DNA of 64,000 nt from Rhizobium sp. CCGE 510 (GCF_000292525.1 NZ_AEYF01000029.1:62001-126000); one strand, 5' to 3'; counted from the stretch's first letter, positions 26,866 to 37,267 are shown. A program made the numbers and translations. The notes: generated from the sequence alone by a model not told the origin.

Positions 26866-27969
26866 TTAGGTGTTGAAACGGAAATGGATGACGTCGCCGT
26901 CCTGGACGACGTATTCCTTGCCTTCGTCACGCGCCTTGCCGGCATCCTTGGCGCCGACTTCGCCGTTATACTTGATGTAATCGTCATAGGCGATGGTGTT
27001 GGCGCGGATGAAGCCGCGCTCGAAATCCGAATGGATGACGCCGGCGGCCTGCGGCGCCTTGGTGCCGCGCTCGATCGTCCAGGCGCGCGTTTCCTTCGGG
27101 CCGACGGTGAAATAGGTGATGAGGTGGAGCAGCTTGTAGCCGGCGCGGATCAGCCGGTCGAGACCTGCCTCGTCAAGGTCGAGGGCGGATAGGAATTCCT
27201 TGGCCTCATCCTCGGGAAGCTGAGCGACCTCAGCCTCGATCGCCGCCGAGATGACAACGGTTTCGGCACCTTGTTCCCGAGCCATGACGGCGACGGCCTC
27301 GGTGAATTCGTTGCCTGTGGAGGCCTCGGCCTCGGCGACGTTGCAGACGTAGAGCACAGGATGCGAGGTCAAGAGGTTGAGGCTCTTGAGGATTGCGATT
27401 TCGTCGGCACCAAGCGTCGACAGCAGCGTTCGCACCGGCTTGCCTTCGTTGAGCAGCTTGAGCGACGCGTCCATGATCGGCAGCATCGCCATCGATTCCT
27501 TGTCCTTGCCGATGGCGCGTTTGCGCGTCTGCTCGGTGCGGCGCTCCAGGCTTTCGAGGTCGGCGAGCATCAGCTCGGTCTCGATCGTCTCGGCATCGGC
27601 GACGGGATTGATGCGGCCTTCGACATGGGTGATGTCGCTGTCTTCGAAGCAACGCAGCACATGGACGATGGCATCGACTTCGCGGATATTGGCGAGGAAC
27701 TGGTTGCCGAGGCCTTCACCCTTCGAGGCGCCGCGCACGAGGCCGGCGATGTCGACGAAGGAGATGCGGGTCGGGATCAGTTCCTTCGACTTGGCGATGT
27801 CGGCAAGCTTGCGCATGCGCGGATCGGGCACGGCGACTTCGCCGGTGTTCGGCTCGATGGTGCAGAAGGGATAGTTCGCCGCCTGTGCCGCGGCCGTCTT
27901 GGTGAGCGCGTTGAAGAGGGTTGATTTGCCGACGTTCGGCAGACCGACGATGCCGCATTTGAAACCCAT
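26866..27969 (-). CDS. ychF: YchF/Ola1-type ATPase
   Basis: The 367-residue protein starts MGFKCGIVGLPNVGKSTLFNALT. It has the G1 loop, NYPFCTIEPNTG, the IAGLVRGASKGEGLGNQFL switch region and NVAEAEASTG in place of the usual NKxD, the feature that makes YchF prefer ATP. A C-terminal TGS domain ends VVQDGDVIHFRFNT. It binds ribosomes and is redox regulated in other bacteria. It lies in the prs-rplY-pth-ychF order. Confidence 0.96.
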   Translation of the reverse strand: MGFKCGIVGLPNVGKSTLFNALTKTAAAQAANYPFCTIEPNTGEVAVPDPRMRKLADIAKSKELIPTRISFVDIAGLVRGASKGEGLGNQFLANIREVDAIVHVLRCFEDSDITHVEGRINPVADAETIETELMLADLESLERRTEQTRKRAIGKDKESMAMLPIMDASLKLLNEGKPVRTLLSTLGADEIAILKSLNLLTSHPVLYVCNVAEAEASTGNEFTEAVAVMAREQGAETVVISAAIEAEVAQLPEDEAKEFLSALDLDEAGLDRLIRAGYKLLHLITYFTVGPKETRAWTIERGTKAPQAAGVIHSDFERGFIRANTIAYDDYIKYNGEVGAKDAGKARDEGKEYVVQDGDVIHFRFNT

Positions 27970-28288
27970 GGCGTATACCTGCTGTTCTTAAATTCGTTGC
28001 TGGTGCCTATGGGATAAAGGAGCAATGTGGTCAAGTCTTAGAGAGCTTTTACCTTGCTCACTTGCCGACGGATCGGTGATGACCTATTCTTTATGGCGAC
28101 GGAGATTTCGACGCACGGGCGGATGTCGTCAATATGCCGGTCACCAGCTGATCCTCTCGATGCCAGACCGGCGTTGCTGCTCACTCAAAGCCGGGAATTG
28201 CGACGGCAGGCCTGTCGAAAGACTTGTTATCGACAATGATTCAATGGTTCTGACATTCCTGACCCATGTCAACGGGTGGATTTTTCCG
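27970..28288. other. Non-coding stretch between ychF and clpS
   Basis: This 319-base divergent region should carry the promoters of ychF and clpS2. I see no terminator, repeat family or clear operator. An in-frame upstream extension of clpS exists but has no protein-like sequence. Confidence 0.5.
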
Positions 28289-28600
28289 ATGAGTGACAAT
28301 GACATTGCCCTAAAGCCGAAGACCAAGGTGAAGCTGAAGCTGGACAAGCCGAAGCTCTACAAAGTCATTCTCGTCAATGACGATTATACCCCGCGCGAAT
28401 TGGTCATCGTGATCCTGAAATCCGTCTTCCGTATGAGCGAGGAGACTGGCTACCGGGTAATGGTGACCGCGCACAAGCTCGGCTCCTGCGTCGTCGTGGT
28501 CTGCGCCAGGGACATTGCCGAGACCAAGGCCAAGGAGGGCATAGACCTTGCGAAGGAAATGGGCTTTCCGTTGATGTTCACGACGGAGCCGGAGGAGTAA
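28289..28600 (+). CDS. clpS2: ClpS adaptor, ClpS2-like
   Basis: The 103-residue protein has the ClpS core: LYKVILVNDDYTPRELV, then ILKSVFRMSEETGYRVM, HKLGSCVVVVCARDIAETKA, ending FPLMFTTEPEE. ClpS adaptors bring N-end-rule substrates to ClpAP. The KPKLYKVILVNDDYTP pattern and the C terminus match the second ClpS of Agrobacterium. No clpA is adjacent. The exact start at 28289 is chosen because the protein begins MSDNDIALKPK; upstream in-frame sequence is not protein-like. Confidence 0.9.
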   Translation: MSDNDIALKPKTKVKLKLDKPKLYKVILVNDDYTPRELVIVILKSVFRMSEETGYRVMVTAHKLGSCVVVVCARDIAETKAKEGIDLAKEMGFPLMFTTEPEE

Positions 28601-28608
28601 GTTCGGGT

Positions 28609-29066
28609 TCAGGGCCGGCGGATCTGAAAGCCGGTCTTACCCCGCACGAAGCCGCAATTTTCGTAGAAGCGATGCGTCGCCGGGTTCGTCGAGCCGGTCA
28701 GCAGCATCACCTTGTAGCAACCGGCCTTCCAGGCCTCAGTCACCGCATGGCCGACGACGGCGTCGGCATAACCGCGCTGGCGGTGATCGGCATGGGTGAC
28801 GACGTTTTCAATCAGCGCATAGGAGGCGCCGTTCCGCGTCAGGTTCGGTACGACGATCAGTGTCGCTGTGGCAGCGGCAAGATCGCCTGCAAAGCCGATA
28901 AAAACAGTCATGCCTGGCTGGGCGAGGATGGCGGAGAATCGTTCTTCGGCAATGGCCTTGTCGAGAACCGGATCGATCGGATTTAGATGCAGATAGAGGA
29001 CGGTCAGTCCCGGGAGATCGCTTGCCGCGGCGGGACGGATGGCGAAATTCTGCTCCGGCACCGGCC

Positions 29067-29070
<4 letters not shown>
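28609..29070 (-). CDS. GNAT-family N-acetyltransferase
   Basis: The 153-residue protein has [23 protein letters not shown], the acetyl-CoA loop, and [21 protein letters not shown] C-terminal strand ([18 protein letters not shown]). It starts with an ATGA overlap with the pth stop, so it is co-translated with peptidyl-tRNA hydrolase. The acceptor is unknown; the coupling hints at a translation-linked amine, but this is only inference. Confidence 0.85.
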
Positions 29071-29798
<728 letters not shown>

Positions 29799-29816
29799 GG
29801 CCTGTCTTTTCCTCGC

Positions 29817-29923
29817 TAAAGCATGTCGCGCAAAAGTGTGCAGCGGTTTTGCGACAACGACATGCGTAAAAACAAAGACCTAAAGCACGACGAGCGAATC
29901 TGAAAGATCGTGACGCGCTTTAG
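29817..29923. repeat. RIME-like repeat, copy 1
   Basis: The element runs TAAAGCATGTCGCGCAAAAG to GACGCGCTTTAG. Segments shared with the other copies include GTGTGCAGCGGTTTTGC, ACATGCGTAAAAACAAAG and GAGCGAATCTGAAAGATCG. The orientation is the same as copy 3 and opposite to copies 2, 4 and 5. Confidence 0.85.
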
Positions 29924-29995
29924 AACGTCCCGACGTTCACCACCGCGAAACGATGGCAAAGTCAAGCGGAAAGGGCATGAGCCAATTGAGCAGAA

Positions 29996-30712
29996 TCACT
30001 CCGACAGGTTCATGCCGTATTTCAGGAAGATCTGCTTCTGGTCGCCATCGGCGATCAGCTTGTCGAGGGCAGTCTGCATCCTGGCGAGCAGATCGTCCGG
30101 AAAGCTTTTCTCGCAGGCGATGCTCATCGGCTGGGCGGAGAGCACGGTCACCATTTCCACCGGCTGATCGGCCTTCAGCTTTTCGAAATAGAGTTCGGAG
30201 ATCGGCATCATGTCGATGCGTCCGCCAAGCAGCTTGCGCAGCGTCGCGTTGAAGTCGCTGGCGACATCGAGCTTGGTGAAGCCCTTCTCCTTCAGGATCG
30301 TCTCGGTATAATCCTCGCGTTGGGTGCCAATCGTGTATTTCTTCGCCTCGTCCAGCGTGTTGGCGGTGACGCCTGAACCTTTGCGGGTGATCAGGATGTT
30401 GCGATCGATGAGCAGCGGCTCGACCCATTTGAACAGCGCGTCGCGTGCGCCATTGTGGGCGGTCGCGAAGACACAGGTCATCGGCGCCGTGCGGGCAAGG
30501 CCGAAAGCGCGCGCCCACGGCATGATCTCGATGGTGTAGTCGACGCCGATCGCGGCCATCACCTTTTCGACCTGCTCGACCGTCGCGCCCTTAATCTCCT
30601 TGCCTTCGCGATAGTTGAAGGGGGCGTAATCCTCGGTGGTGAAAGTCACCGTTTGCGCATGGGCGGCGCAGGGCAGCGCCAGACATGCGAGAAGCAGGAG
30701 CTTTTTCATCAT
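29996..30712 (-). CDS. Periplasmic solute-binding protein, SBP family 3, orphan
   Basis: The 238-residue protein begins MMKKLLLLACLALPCAAHAQ, a signal peptide, then TVTFTTEDYAPFNYREGKEI and GATVEQVEKVMAAIGVDY, typical of amino-acid-type binding proteins. There is no ABC permease or ATPase next to it. It lies about 100 bases after the stop of the GGDEF-EAL gene on the same strand, separated by a repeat. It may serve as a ligand sensor for that protein, but no direct evidence exists. Confidence 0.85.
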   Translation of the reverse strand: MMKKLLLLACLALPCAAHAQTVTFTTEDYAPFNYREGKEIKGATVEQVEKVMAAIGVDYTIEIMPWARAFGLARTAPMTCVFATAHNGARDALFKWVEPLLIDRNILITRKGSGVTANTLDEAKKYTIGTQREDYTETILKEKGFTKLDVASDFNATLRKLLGGRIDMMPISELYFEKLKADQPVEMVTVLSAQPMSIACEKSFPDDLLARMQTALDKLIADGDQKQIFLKYGMNLSE

Positions 30713-30730
30713 ATCGTCTCCGTCGTTCCC

Positions 30731-30810
30731 GCTGCATAATTCCTTTAAATTATGCAGCATTTCACAGTGCTAAAGCGTCCTTTGCGCGTCTGAAAAGACG
30801 CGCGGCGCTA
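30731..30810. repeat. Interspersed palindromic repeat, family 3, copy 1
   Basis: This starts with an inverted repeat: GCTGCATAATT, six bases, then AATTATGCAGC. It continues with TAAAGCGTCCTTTGCGCGTC and a hairpin GCGCGTCT/AGACGCGC ending GGCGCT. The second part recurs, inverted, at 44625-44662. It lies between the EAL gene stop and the solute-binding gene start. Confidence 0.75.
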
Positions 30811-30814
30811 TCAT

Positions 30815-33166
30815 TCATGAGGCGCGTGCGACAGCCGATTCCGAGGCCATCAGTTGCTCGATCAGCACGGCGGCGTGCTGTGGACGGTGGAAGAGGTAGC
30901 CCTGGCCATAATCAAGCCCCATCTGGTGAAGCGTGCGGCATTCCTCTTCGGTCTCGATGCCCTCGGCGATGACGGTGCAGTTCATCTTGTGGGAGAGCGT
31001 GGTAATGCCTTCGATCAGCATGCGGCTCTTCTGGCGCACGTCGTCATCACCGTCATTGATCGCACGGGTGAAGGACTGGTCGATCTTGATGATGTCGACA
31101 GGGAAGCGGTTGAGGTAGCTCAGCGACGAATAACCGGTGCCGAAATCGTCAAGCGCAATGCGGCAGCCGAAGCGGCGAAGCTCGGTAACGATCATACGGA
31201 TCTGCGGGTTGTCGTGCATGAGCACGGCTTCGGTGATCTCGACGACGATTCGCTCGGGGCGGATGCCATGGCGACCGACGATGGCGGCAAGGCGGGCCGG
31301 CAGCGCCGGCTCGAACTGCAGCGGCGAGAAATTGATGGCGAGATAGGCATCCTGCATGCCGGATATGCGGGAGATCTTGGCGAGATTGCAGATCGCCTTT
31401 TCCATGATGACGTTGCCGATGCGGACAATCTTTGCCGTCTCTTCGGCGACGCAGATGATCTCGGCCGGCGGCATCAAGCCTTTCTGCGGATGGTTGAGGC
31501 GCATCAGCGCTTCAAAACCGGCAATACTGCGACCGTTCAGATTGACGATCGGCTGCAGGAAGGCCTCGAACCAATTGTCGACGAGGCCGGCTTCGATATT
31601 GGCCTCGATCTCGGCGCGGCTGCGGGCACGGTCGAGCATGGCATTGTCGAAGAGCTGCGCGCCATTCTTGCCGTCGCGTTTCTTGGCATACATCGCCAGA
31701 TCGGATTTTTGCAGCAGTTCGGCCGCGGTTGCGGCATGGTGCGGATAGATGGCGATGCCGACGGAAGCACTCAGATGCATGTCGGGAGCGAACGGCGTTT
31801 CGAAGATCGAGGCGATCTGCTCGCACATCATCTTGGCGCGTTTTTCGGCGTCCTTCGCCGGCAGCAGGATGGCAAATTCGTCGCCGCCGAGACGGGCCGC
31901 CTCATCGGAGGGGGCGAGATAGGTCTTCAGACGCTCGACAAGCTCGATCAGCGCCATGTCGCCGGCGGCATGGCCCATATTGTCGTTGATCCACTTGAAG
32001 CGATCGAGATCGACGAAGAGGCAGGCGAGCTCCTGGCCGGCCGCGTCGGCGGCGGCGATCTTGTTGTCGAGCGCGGCTTCAAAGCCCTGGCGATTGAGAA
32101 GCCCGGTCAGGTGATCGGTGATCGCCTGGCGGTGGTTGCGGTCCTCGGAGGCCTTGAGTTCGGTCACATCGGTCATGACCGATAGCGAGAGCCGGTCGTG
32201 AGCGCCGGCTTCTGCCTCCGATTCCATGATGAGGACGTCCATGATGCGGCCATCCAGGCAGACGAACTTGACGGTGACGGTCATGCCGCTTTCGGCCTGA
32301 CGGCGCTTGAGGAACTTGTCGCGGGTGGTTGATGTGACGAGATCGGCGAAGTTGCGGCCGATGACGGCGGCGCGGCTATATCCTGTGGCAAGCAGCCAGT
32401 AATCGCTGACGGCGGTGATGCGGCCTTCCTCGTCGAGCGAGAAGAGCATGGCGGGCGTCAGATTATAGATGTCGGTGGCGCGGCGGTGGGCGAGCTTCAG
32501 CTCCTTTTCCTCGCTTTCAAGCTTGGTCTGCATCTCGTTGAAGCTGCGGGCAAGGCGTCCCATCTCGTCGTTCGACTGCCAGTCGACATGATGGCGGGAG
32601 CCCAGCTGGCGGGTGGCCTCGATGGCTGCCGTCAGCCGCATCAGCGGCTGGATCACGAAGAAGCGATTGCCGATCAGCGCGGTGCCGAAAACGGTCAGCA
32701 CCGCGAAGATGAAGATCGAGATGAAGACGACCTCTTCCTGCTTCAGGCCGGAAAACAGGCCGAGCGCCGGATAATAGACGCTGATGCTCCCGAGGTTCTT
32801 CGGACCGTCGACGGTGTTGTAGATGATGGCGCGCGACACCTGGACGAGCTTGCCGTTGAAGGAGCGCGGAATGGTGGACTGACTGATGTCGAGCTGGCCT
32901 GACTGGTCGCGCACCTCGACCTTGACGATGGCGCCCTGCGAAACGACCGTCGCGCTGATCTGGGTGACGCTCTCCTCATCGAGATCCCAGAGCGGCTTCG
33001 CCAACGCTTGGGCATTGGCGACAAGAAGAACGGAAATATGATCGCGTATTTCCTTGTCGGCCCGTTCCGAGGAAAGAAAAAGGAAAAGAACAAAAAGGGG
33101 AGCGACAAAAATAAGCAGCGCTCCGCAAACTATCGCAAAAAATCTGTTCTCAACGGAATTGTTCAT
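30815..33166 (-). CDS. Membrane PAS-GGDEF-EAL cyclic-di-GMP protein
   Basis: This is a 783-residue protein. It has a helix at residues 8-30, an extracytoplasmic sensor region to about 150, a second helix (FIFAVLTVFGTALIG), HAMP, PAS (TPAMLFSLDEEG), GGDEF and EAL domains. The GGDEF motif is intact (RLGGDEFAIL), but the inhibitory RxxD site reads APSD, so feedback inhibition is probably lost. The EAL part keeps GFEALMRL, ITEAVL, DDFGTGYSSL and AEGIETEEE, so phosphodiesterase activity is likely. Both activities cannot be told apart by sequence. It is followed by an orphan binding protein. Confidence 0.9.
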   Translation of the reverse strand: MNNSVENRFFAIVCGALLIFVAPLFVLFLFLSSERADKEIRDHISVLLVANAQALAKPLWDLDEESVTQISATVVSQGAIVKVEVRDQSGQLDISQSTIPRSFNGKLVQVSRAIIYNTVDGPKNLGSISVYYPALGLFSGLKQEEVVFISIFIFAVLTVFGTALIGNRFFVIQPLMRLTAAIEATRQLGSRHHVDWQSNDEMGRLARSFNEMQTKLESEEKELKLAHRRATDIYNLTPAMLFSLDEEGRITAVSDYWLLATGYSRAAVIGRNFADLVTSTTRDKFLKRRQAESGMTVTVKFVCLDGRIMDVLIMESEAEAGAHDRLSLSVMTDVTELKASEDRNHRQAITDHLTGLLNRQGFEAALDNKIAAADAAGQELACLFVDLDRFKWINDNMGHAAGDMALIELVERLKTYLAPSDEAARLGGDEFAILLPAKDAEKRAKMMCEQIASIFETPFAPDMHLSASVGIAIYPHHAATAAELLQKSDLAMYAKKRDGKNGAQLFDNAMLDRARSRAEIEANIEAGLVDNWFEAFLQPIVNLNGRSIAGFEALMRLNHPQKGLMPPAEIICVAEETAKIVRIGNVIMEKAICNLAKISRISGMQDAYLAINFSPLQFEPALPARLAAIVGRHGIRPERIVVEITEAVLMHDNPQIRMIVTELRRFGCRIALDDFGTGYSSLSYLNRFPVDIIKIDQSFTRAINDGDDDVRQKSRMLIEGITTLSHKMNCTVIAEGIETEEECRTLHQMGLDYGQGYLFHRPQHAAVLIEQLMASESAVARAS

Positions 33167-33297
33167 TGGTTCCGTCTACTCCCCCAGGCCGGCCATACTT
33201 GCTGTCGCGCGCTCGGGCAGGCTTCTTCGCAGCTGACGGAGCATGCTTTCACGAATTTGTTAAATGTTGCTGAAACGGGGGTGTTTGACGGGCAATG

Positions 33298-33326
33298 AAA
33301 AGCCCGCTTTCCAGGGGAAAGCGGGC
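33298..33326 (-). terminator. Intrinsic terminator of rplY
   Basis: Stem GCCCGCTTTCC with perfect 11-base complement, three-base loop, then TTTTC on the minus strand, about 30 bases past the rplY stop. Confidence 0.88.
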
Positions 33327-33354
33327 CGTATGCTTTACAAATTGGTCGAAGCGA

Positions 33355-33963
33355 TCAGGCTTCGGCTCCGCCTTCTGCAGCGGTCTCGTCAATGCCGCCG
33401 GCCGGGGCAATGATGGTCGCGATCGTGAAGTCGCGATCGATGACCGGGGTGACGCCCTTCGGCAGGGTGACTTCCGAAATATGGATGCTGTCGCCGATCT
33501 TCTTGCCGTTGAGGTCAACGTTGAAGAATTCAGGGATTGCATCGGCCGGGCAATGAACTTCAACTTCATGGCGAACGATGTTCAGAACGCCGCCGACCTT
33601 GATGCCCGGGGACTTCGCTTCATTGATGAAGTGAACGGGGATTTCGACGGTCACCTGGGTGTTGCCGGAGACGCGCAGGAAATCGACATGCATCGTGAAG
33701 TCACGGACCGGATCGAGCTGGTAGTCCTTCGGCAGAACCTTGTATTTCTTGCCGTCGACTTCGATCGTTGCCACAGTGGTCATGAAACCACCGGCATGAA
33801 TGCGCTTCGTCACCTCATTGGTGTTGAGAGCGATGGCAATGGGGGCCTGCTTGTCACCATAGATGACAGCGGGAATTAAACCGTTGCGGCGAAGTTCACG
33901 GGCGGACCCCTTACCAACCCGTTCGCGCGCCTCGGCCTTGAGCTCGTAAGTTTCCTGGCTCAT
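33355..33963 (-). CDS. rplY: 50S ribosomal protein L25/Ctc
   Basis: The 202-residue protein starts [20 protein letters not shown], with [19 protein letters not shown], the L25 5S-rRNA-binding domain, and an all-beta TL5/Ctc C-terminal domain ([24 protein letters not shown]). The tail is short and acidic. It binds 5S rRNA. The length is that of the two-domain Ctc form. It has its own terminator before the GGDEF-EAL gene. Confidence 0.96.
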   Translation of the reverse strand: MSQETYELKAEARERVGKGSARELRRNGLIPAVIYGDKQAPIAIALNTNEVTKRIHAGGFMTTVATIEVDGKKYKVLPKDYQLDPVRDFTMHVDFLRVSGNTQVTVEIPVHFINEAKSPGIKVGGVLNIVRHEVEVHCPADAIPEFFNVDLNGKKIGDSIHISEVTLPKGVTPVIDRDFTIATIIAPAGGIDETAAEGGAEA

Positions 33964-34324
33964 GGCTATTCCTTTCGAGGTTATTTGGAGAGTTCGACGG
34001 CGGGCAAAAGCCTTACTCCGACGAACCGGAGGCGGGTATGACCCAACCTCATCCGCATTGCCTCCAAGGGTGTCTACGCGGACCGGTGGCCTATATTATA
34101 AGTCTCTCGGAAACGCAAGTTGCGGATTAGGCCTGTTTTTCGATGACATACGCGCTTTGGCGGGCCGAATGCCATGTCCGGAGACGGTGTTTGCGCCTAC
34201 CTCGAAATCAGCAGTCGCGTAAAGCTGCAAAATCAGCATTCCCCATCATAGCTGAGGTTGACATCGGCGCACTTCACCTCTTTGGATGCCGCATTCAAAA
34301 AAGCGGTTGAGGAGAAATCGGACT
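33964..34324. other. Non-coding divergent region between rplY and an exported-protein gene
   Basis: This 361-base region should contain the rplY promoter and leader and the promoter of the exported-protein gene. I see no repeat family. A GAGGAGA ribosome site precedes the next gene. Confidence 0.5.
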
Positions 34325-35869
34325 ATGCGTCTCAAACTTGTCACGGCAACGAGCTTGCTGGCACTTTGCCTTGTCACTACGGCGCAGAGCGTCGAGATCA
34401 ACCAGGACGGCGCCGATGCGCTCAAGGGCACCCTGACGAAGCTGCTTCCGGAGGAACTGGGGAAGAGTGGTCTGATCACCGTCAATCCCGCGAAAACGCG
34501 CTACGAGATCATCTACGATCTGGCGAAGCTGCTGACCAAGGTCGATCCAGCGACGTTCACGATCAACGGGCTGGCGCCGTTCTCGACGTTCGCCACACCG
34601 CTCGACAGCGGCCTCTGGAACATCGAAGGCGACAATAAGTTCGATGTCTCCGGCCATTTTAAAGGCAAGGACGAGAAGCCGACGAATTTCTCCTACTCCA
34701 TCGCTTCGCTTGTTTACTCCGGCGTCTTCGACCCGGCGATCAGCTATCTGCGCTCCGGCACCTCCACGGCCAAAGACATCAAGCTCACCAGCAAATCCGA
34801 CACCGACGAAGTCAGTGCCAGCATCGCCAGCATGCACCAGAAGCTGACTTCGACGGACAGCGCAGGTGGCAACGGGCGTATCGATCTTACGGGCAGCGGC
34901 TCGATGTCGACTTTCGTGGAGCAGGTTTCCGGCGCGCAAATGCCGCCCGTCGAGATCCGTGCCGATTCGATCGATGTCGAGGCCAAGGTGAACGGCCTGC
35001 CGGCGAAGCAGATCCGCGAGATGGTCTTCTTCGTCCTCGATCATGTCGAGGAAAAGGAGTTGAGCCCCGAAAACAGCGACAAGATCAAGGGTATCCTCAA
35101 GGAGGCCTTGCCGCTTCTTACCTCGTTCAGCGAGACGATCGGGGTCAATAATCTGGCCGTCAGCACCCAGATGGGCAATGGCGGCGTCAAGGCGTTCGGC
35201 TATAACGTCGCCATGGATGGGCCGAGCGACGCCATGCGTTTTGGCTTCGGCATGAATGCGCAAGACATCAGCCTCGACAGCCCGTTGATGCCGGCAAGCT
35301 ATTCGGCTTTCATGCCGACCAGCTTCGATCTGCAGCTTGCGGTTCCTCACCTGGATTTCGCAGGTTTTGGCGATGCCTTCATGGCGATGGATTTCAATGG
35401 CAAGGCGCCGGAGACGAGCGGCGAGGAGATGGGCAAGAAGCTCTTCCGCGACGGCCAGCTTACGGTCGAATTTCCGAAGATCAGCGCTAAGTCGGACGTC
35501 TACGATATCGACATGACCGGCAAGATCGAAGGACGCGTCGATAGCCAGAAGGACTATTCGATGGAGGCGACCATCCTTGCCCGCGATCTCGACAAGACGA
35601 TCGCCGCGGTCCAGGAGCTTGCCAAGACGGATCCCGATCTCAACCAGGTTTCCTTCGGCATCATGATGGTGAAGGGCTTTGCCAAGACCGATGCGGATGG
35701 ACGCTCGCGCTGGGATATCAGCATCAGCCGCGATGGCGCGATCGCCGTCAACGGGCAGGTTGTCAAGGGGCCGGACGGTCCGGATCAAGATCAGGGGCTG
35801 GAGCCAGACCAGGAGCAGGAACCGGATCAGGGCCAGGACGCGGTACCTGCGCCGCCACAGCAGCCTTGA
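34325..35869 (+). CDS. Exported protein with acidic Gln/Asp-rich tail
   Basis: The 514-residue protein begins MRLKLVTATSLLALCLVTT, a signal peptide with likely cut after AQS. It has no cysteine-based lipobox. The body is a long beta-rich sequence with Ser/Thr/Gly patches such as STDSAGGNGRIDLTGSGSM. The last 40 residues are low complexity: DQDQG, EPDQEQEPDQ, then PAPPQQP. I do not recognise the family. It was probably inserted between prs and rplY. It may be a periplasmic or outer-membrane-associated protein. Confidence 0.7.
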   Translation: MRLKLVTATSLLALCLVTTAQSVEINQDGADALKGTLTKLLPEELGKSGLITVNPAKTRYEIIYDLAKLLTKVDPATFTINGLAPFSTFATPLDSGLWNIEGDNKFDVSGHFKGKDEKPTNFSYSIASLVYSGVFDPAISYLRSGTSTAKDIKLTSKSDTDEVSASIASMHQKLTSTDSAGGNGRIDLTGSGSMSTFVEQVSGAQMPPVEIRADSIDVEAKVNGLPAKQIREMVFFVLDHVEEKELSPENSDKIKGILKEALPLLTSFSETIGVNNLAVSTQMGNGGVKAFGYNVAMDGPSDAMRFGFGMNAQDISLDSPLMPASYSAFMPTSFDLQLAVPHLDFAGFGDAFMAMDFNGKAPETSGEEMGKKLFRDGQLTVEFPKISAKSDVYDIDMTGKIEGRVDSQKDYSMEATILARDLDKTIAAVQELAKTDPDLNQVSFGIMMVKGFAKTDADGRSRWDISISRDGAIAVNGQVVKGPDGPDQDQGLEPDQEQEPDQGQDAVPAPPQQP

Positions 35870-35951
35870 GCGTTATCAATCGGGATCTGAATGAAAGAGG
35901 CCGGCCTTGTGCCGGTCTCAGCTTGTTGAACAACTCTGTTCTTTATTCGGC

Positions 35952-36028
35952 GTGATCCTCGGACTTGTGCCGGGAATCTGCTGCCCTATAGCCCGGCGGG
36001 CGATGGTCGGGACAAGCCTGAGCATGAC
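35952..36028. repeat. Palindromic repeat resembling dispersed alphaproteobacterial inverted repeats
   Basis: The arms GTGATCCTCGGACTTGTGCC and the complement of GGACAAGCCTGAGCATGAC pair with a few mismatches. It is similar in style to dispersed inverted repeats of rhizobia. No coding potential. Confidence 0.6.
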
Positions 36029-36056
36029 GGGGTGCCGACTTAGTCAGCAGTCTGAG

Positions 36057-36079
36057 GTCGGCTTTATGCCGGCATTTTT
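36057..36079 (+). terminator. Terminator-like hairpin, plus strand
   Basis: GTCGGC, TTTAT loop, GCCGGC, then ATTTTT. It is 190 bases after the exported-protein stop, so it could end a read-through transcript. Confidence 0.5.
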
Positions 36080-36201
36080 GCGTCTTGCGTGACAAGCTTC
36101 GCCGAACGATCGGAATGGCGGTTTATTCTGGGCTTTCGTTTCCAGCAATTCACGTGGCTCGGAGAGCATATTCGGTATATCTTGGTCCACCTGATGAATT
36201 G

Positions 36202-36230
36202 AAAAGAGCCGTTCGAATGCCGGCTCTTTT
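36202..36230 (-). terminator. Intrinsic terminator overlapping the prs stop
   Basis: Ten-base perfect arms AAAAGAGCCG and CGGCTCTTTT with nine-base loop. The A/T base of the stem begins at the prs TAA codon. Confidence 0.85.
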
Positions 36231-37162
36231 TAATCGAAGAGGCTGGAAACGGACTCTTCCTGGGCCGTTCGGCTGATGGCTTCGCCGATCAGCGGCGCTG
36301 TCGTCACGATGCGGATATTGTGTGCCGAGAGCACGGCCGTGGTCGGCTGGATCGAATCCGTGATGACGAGTTCGCGAAGCTTCGAAGAGGTGACGCGGGT
36401 GACCGCGCCGCCGGAGAGGACGCCGTGGGTGATATAGGCGGTGACGCTGGCTGCGCCCTTGGCCAACATGGCGTCGGCCGCGTTGCAGAGCGTCCCGCCG
36501 GAATCGACGATGTCGTCGATCAGCAGGCAGTCCTTGCCGGTGATGTCGCCGATGATGTTCATGACTTCGGAGTCACCCGGCCGATCGCGACGCTTGTCGA
36601 CGATGGCCAGAAGACAGTCCAGCCGCTTGGCAAGCGCGCGGGCGCGAACCACGCCGCCGACATCAGGTGAGACGACCATGACGTTGCTGAGGTCATAATG
36701 GCTCTTGATGTCGCGCGTCAGCACGGGCATGGCGAAGAGATTGTCTGTGGGTATATCGAAGAAGCCCTGGATCTGTCCGGCATGAAGATCGAGCGTCATG
36801 ACGCGGTCAGCGCCGGCTTCGGTAATGAGGTTTGCGACCAGCTTGGCGGAGATCGGGGTGCGGCCTGAAGCGCGACGGTCCTGACGCGCATAGCCGAAAT
36901 AGGGAAGCACCGCAGTGATGCGGCGGGCTGAGGACCGACGCATCGCGTCGATCATGATCAGCAGTTCCATCAGGTGATCGTTAGCGGGAAAGGCGGTGGG
37001 CTGTACGAGGAAAACGTCCTCGCCGCGCACATTTTCCTGGATTTCCACGAAGATTTCCTGATCGGCAAATCTTCGAACACTGGCTCTCCCCAAGGGAACG
37101 TTGAGATAGGTGCAGATCGCTTCGGCGAGTTGCCGGTTCGAATTGCCTGCGAAAACCTTCAT
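36230..37162 (-). CDS. prs: Ribose-phosphate pyrophosphokinase
   Basis: The 310-residue enzyme has the N-terminal [17 protein letters not shown], flexible-loop and ATP motif [20 protein letters not shown], the divalent-metal site [18 protein letters not shown], and PRPP motif [18 protein letters not shown]. It makes PRPP from ribose 5-phosphate and ATP for nucleotide, His and Trp synthesis. The TAA is inside the terminator stem. It heads the spread-out prs-rplY-pth-ychF order. Confidence 0.97.
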   Translation of the reverse strand: MKVFAGNSNRQLAEAICTYLNVPLGRASVRRFADQEIFVEIQENVRGEDVFLVQPTAFPANDHLMELLIMIDAMRRSSARRITAVLPYFGYARQDRRASGRTPISAKLVANLITEAGADRVMTLDLHAGQIQGFFDIPTDNLFAMPVLTRDIKSHYDLSNVMVVSPDVGGVVRARALAKRLDCLLAIVDKRRDRPGDSEVMNIIGDITGKDCLLIDDIVDSGGTLCNAADAMLAKGAASVTAYITHGVLSGGAVTRVTSSKLRELVITDSIQPTTAVLSAHNIRIVTTAPLIGEAISRTAQEESVSSLFD

Positions 37163-37267
37163 TTTGGTCCGCCTGTTATGCGCTGATAGCCGCGCTTTTT
37201 AGCCAGCTTCCCCGTGAATGCAAGGGGAAAGGCGCCACAGGCTTTCATATTTGCAAAAAGTTTGTGA

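Larger units (their letters stand above)
35870..36201. other. Non-coding stretch with several hairpins between the exported protein and prs
   Basis: A GC-rich stem (GAGGCCGGC/GCCGGTCTC) lies at 35897-35919, a palindromic repeat at 35952-36028, and a terminator-like hairpin with T-run at 36057-36079. The remaining 120 bases before the prs terminator show nothing I recognise. Confidence 0.6.

Noticed and set aside
30854..32185. Plus-strand open frame of 443 codons opposite the GGDEF-EAL gene
   Set aside because: Antisense shadow with no domain.
33006..33298. Plus-strand small ORF with Lys-rich start near 33008
   Set aside because: It is opposite the N terminus of the GGDEF-EAL gene, where the membrane helix gives a Lys-rich antisense reading.
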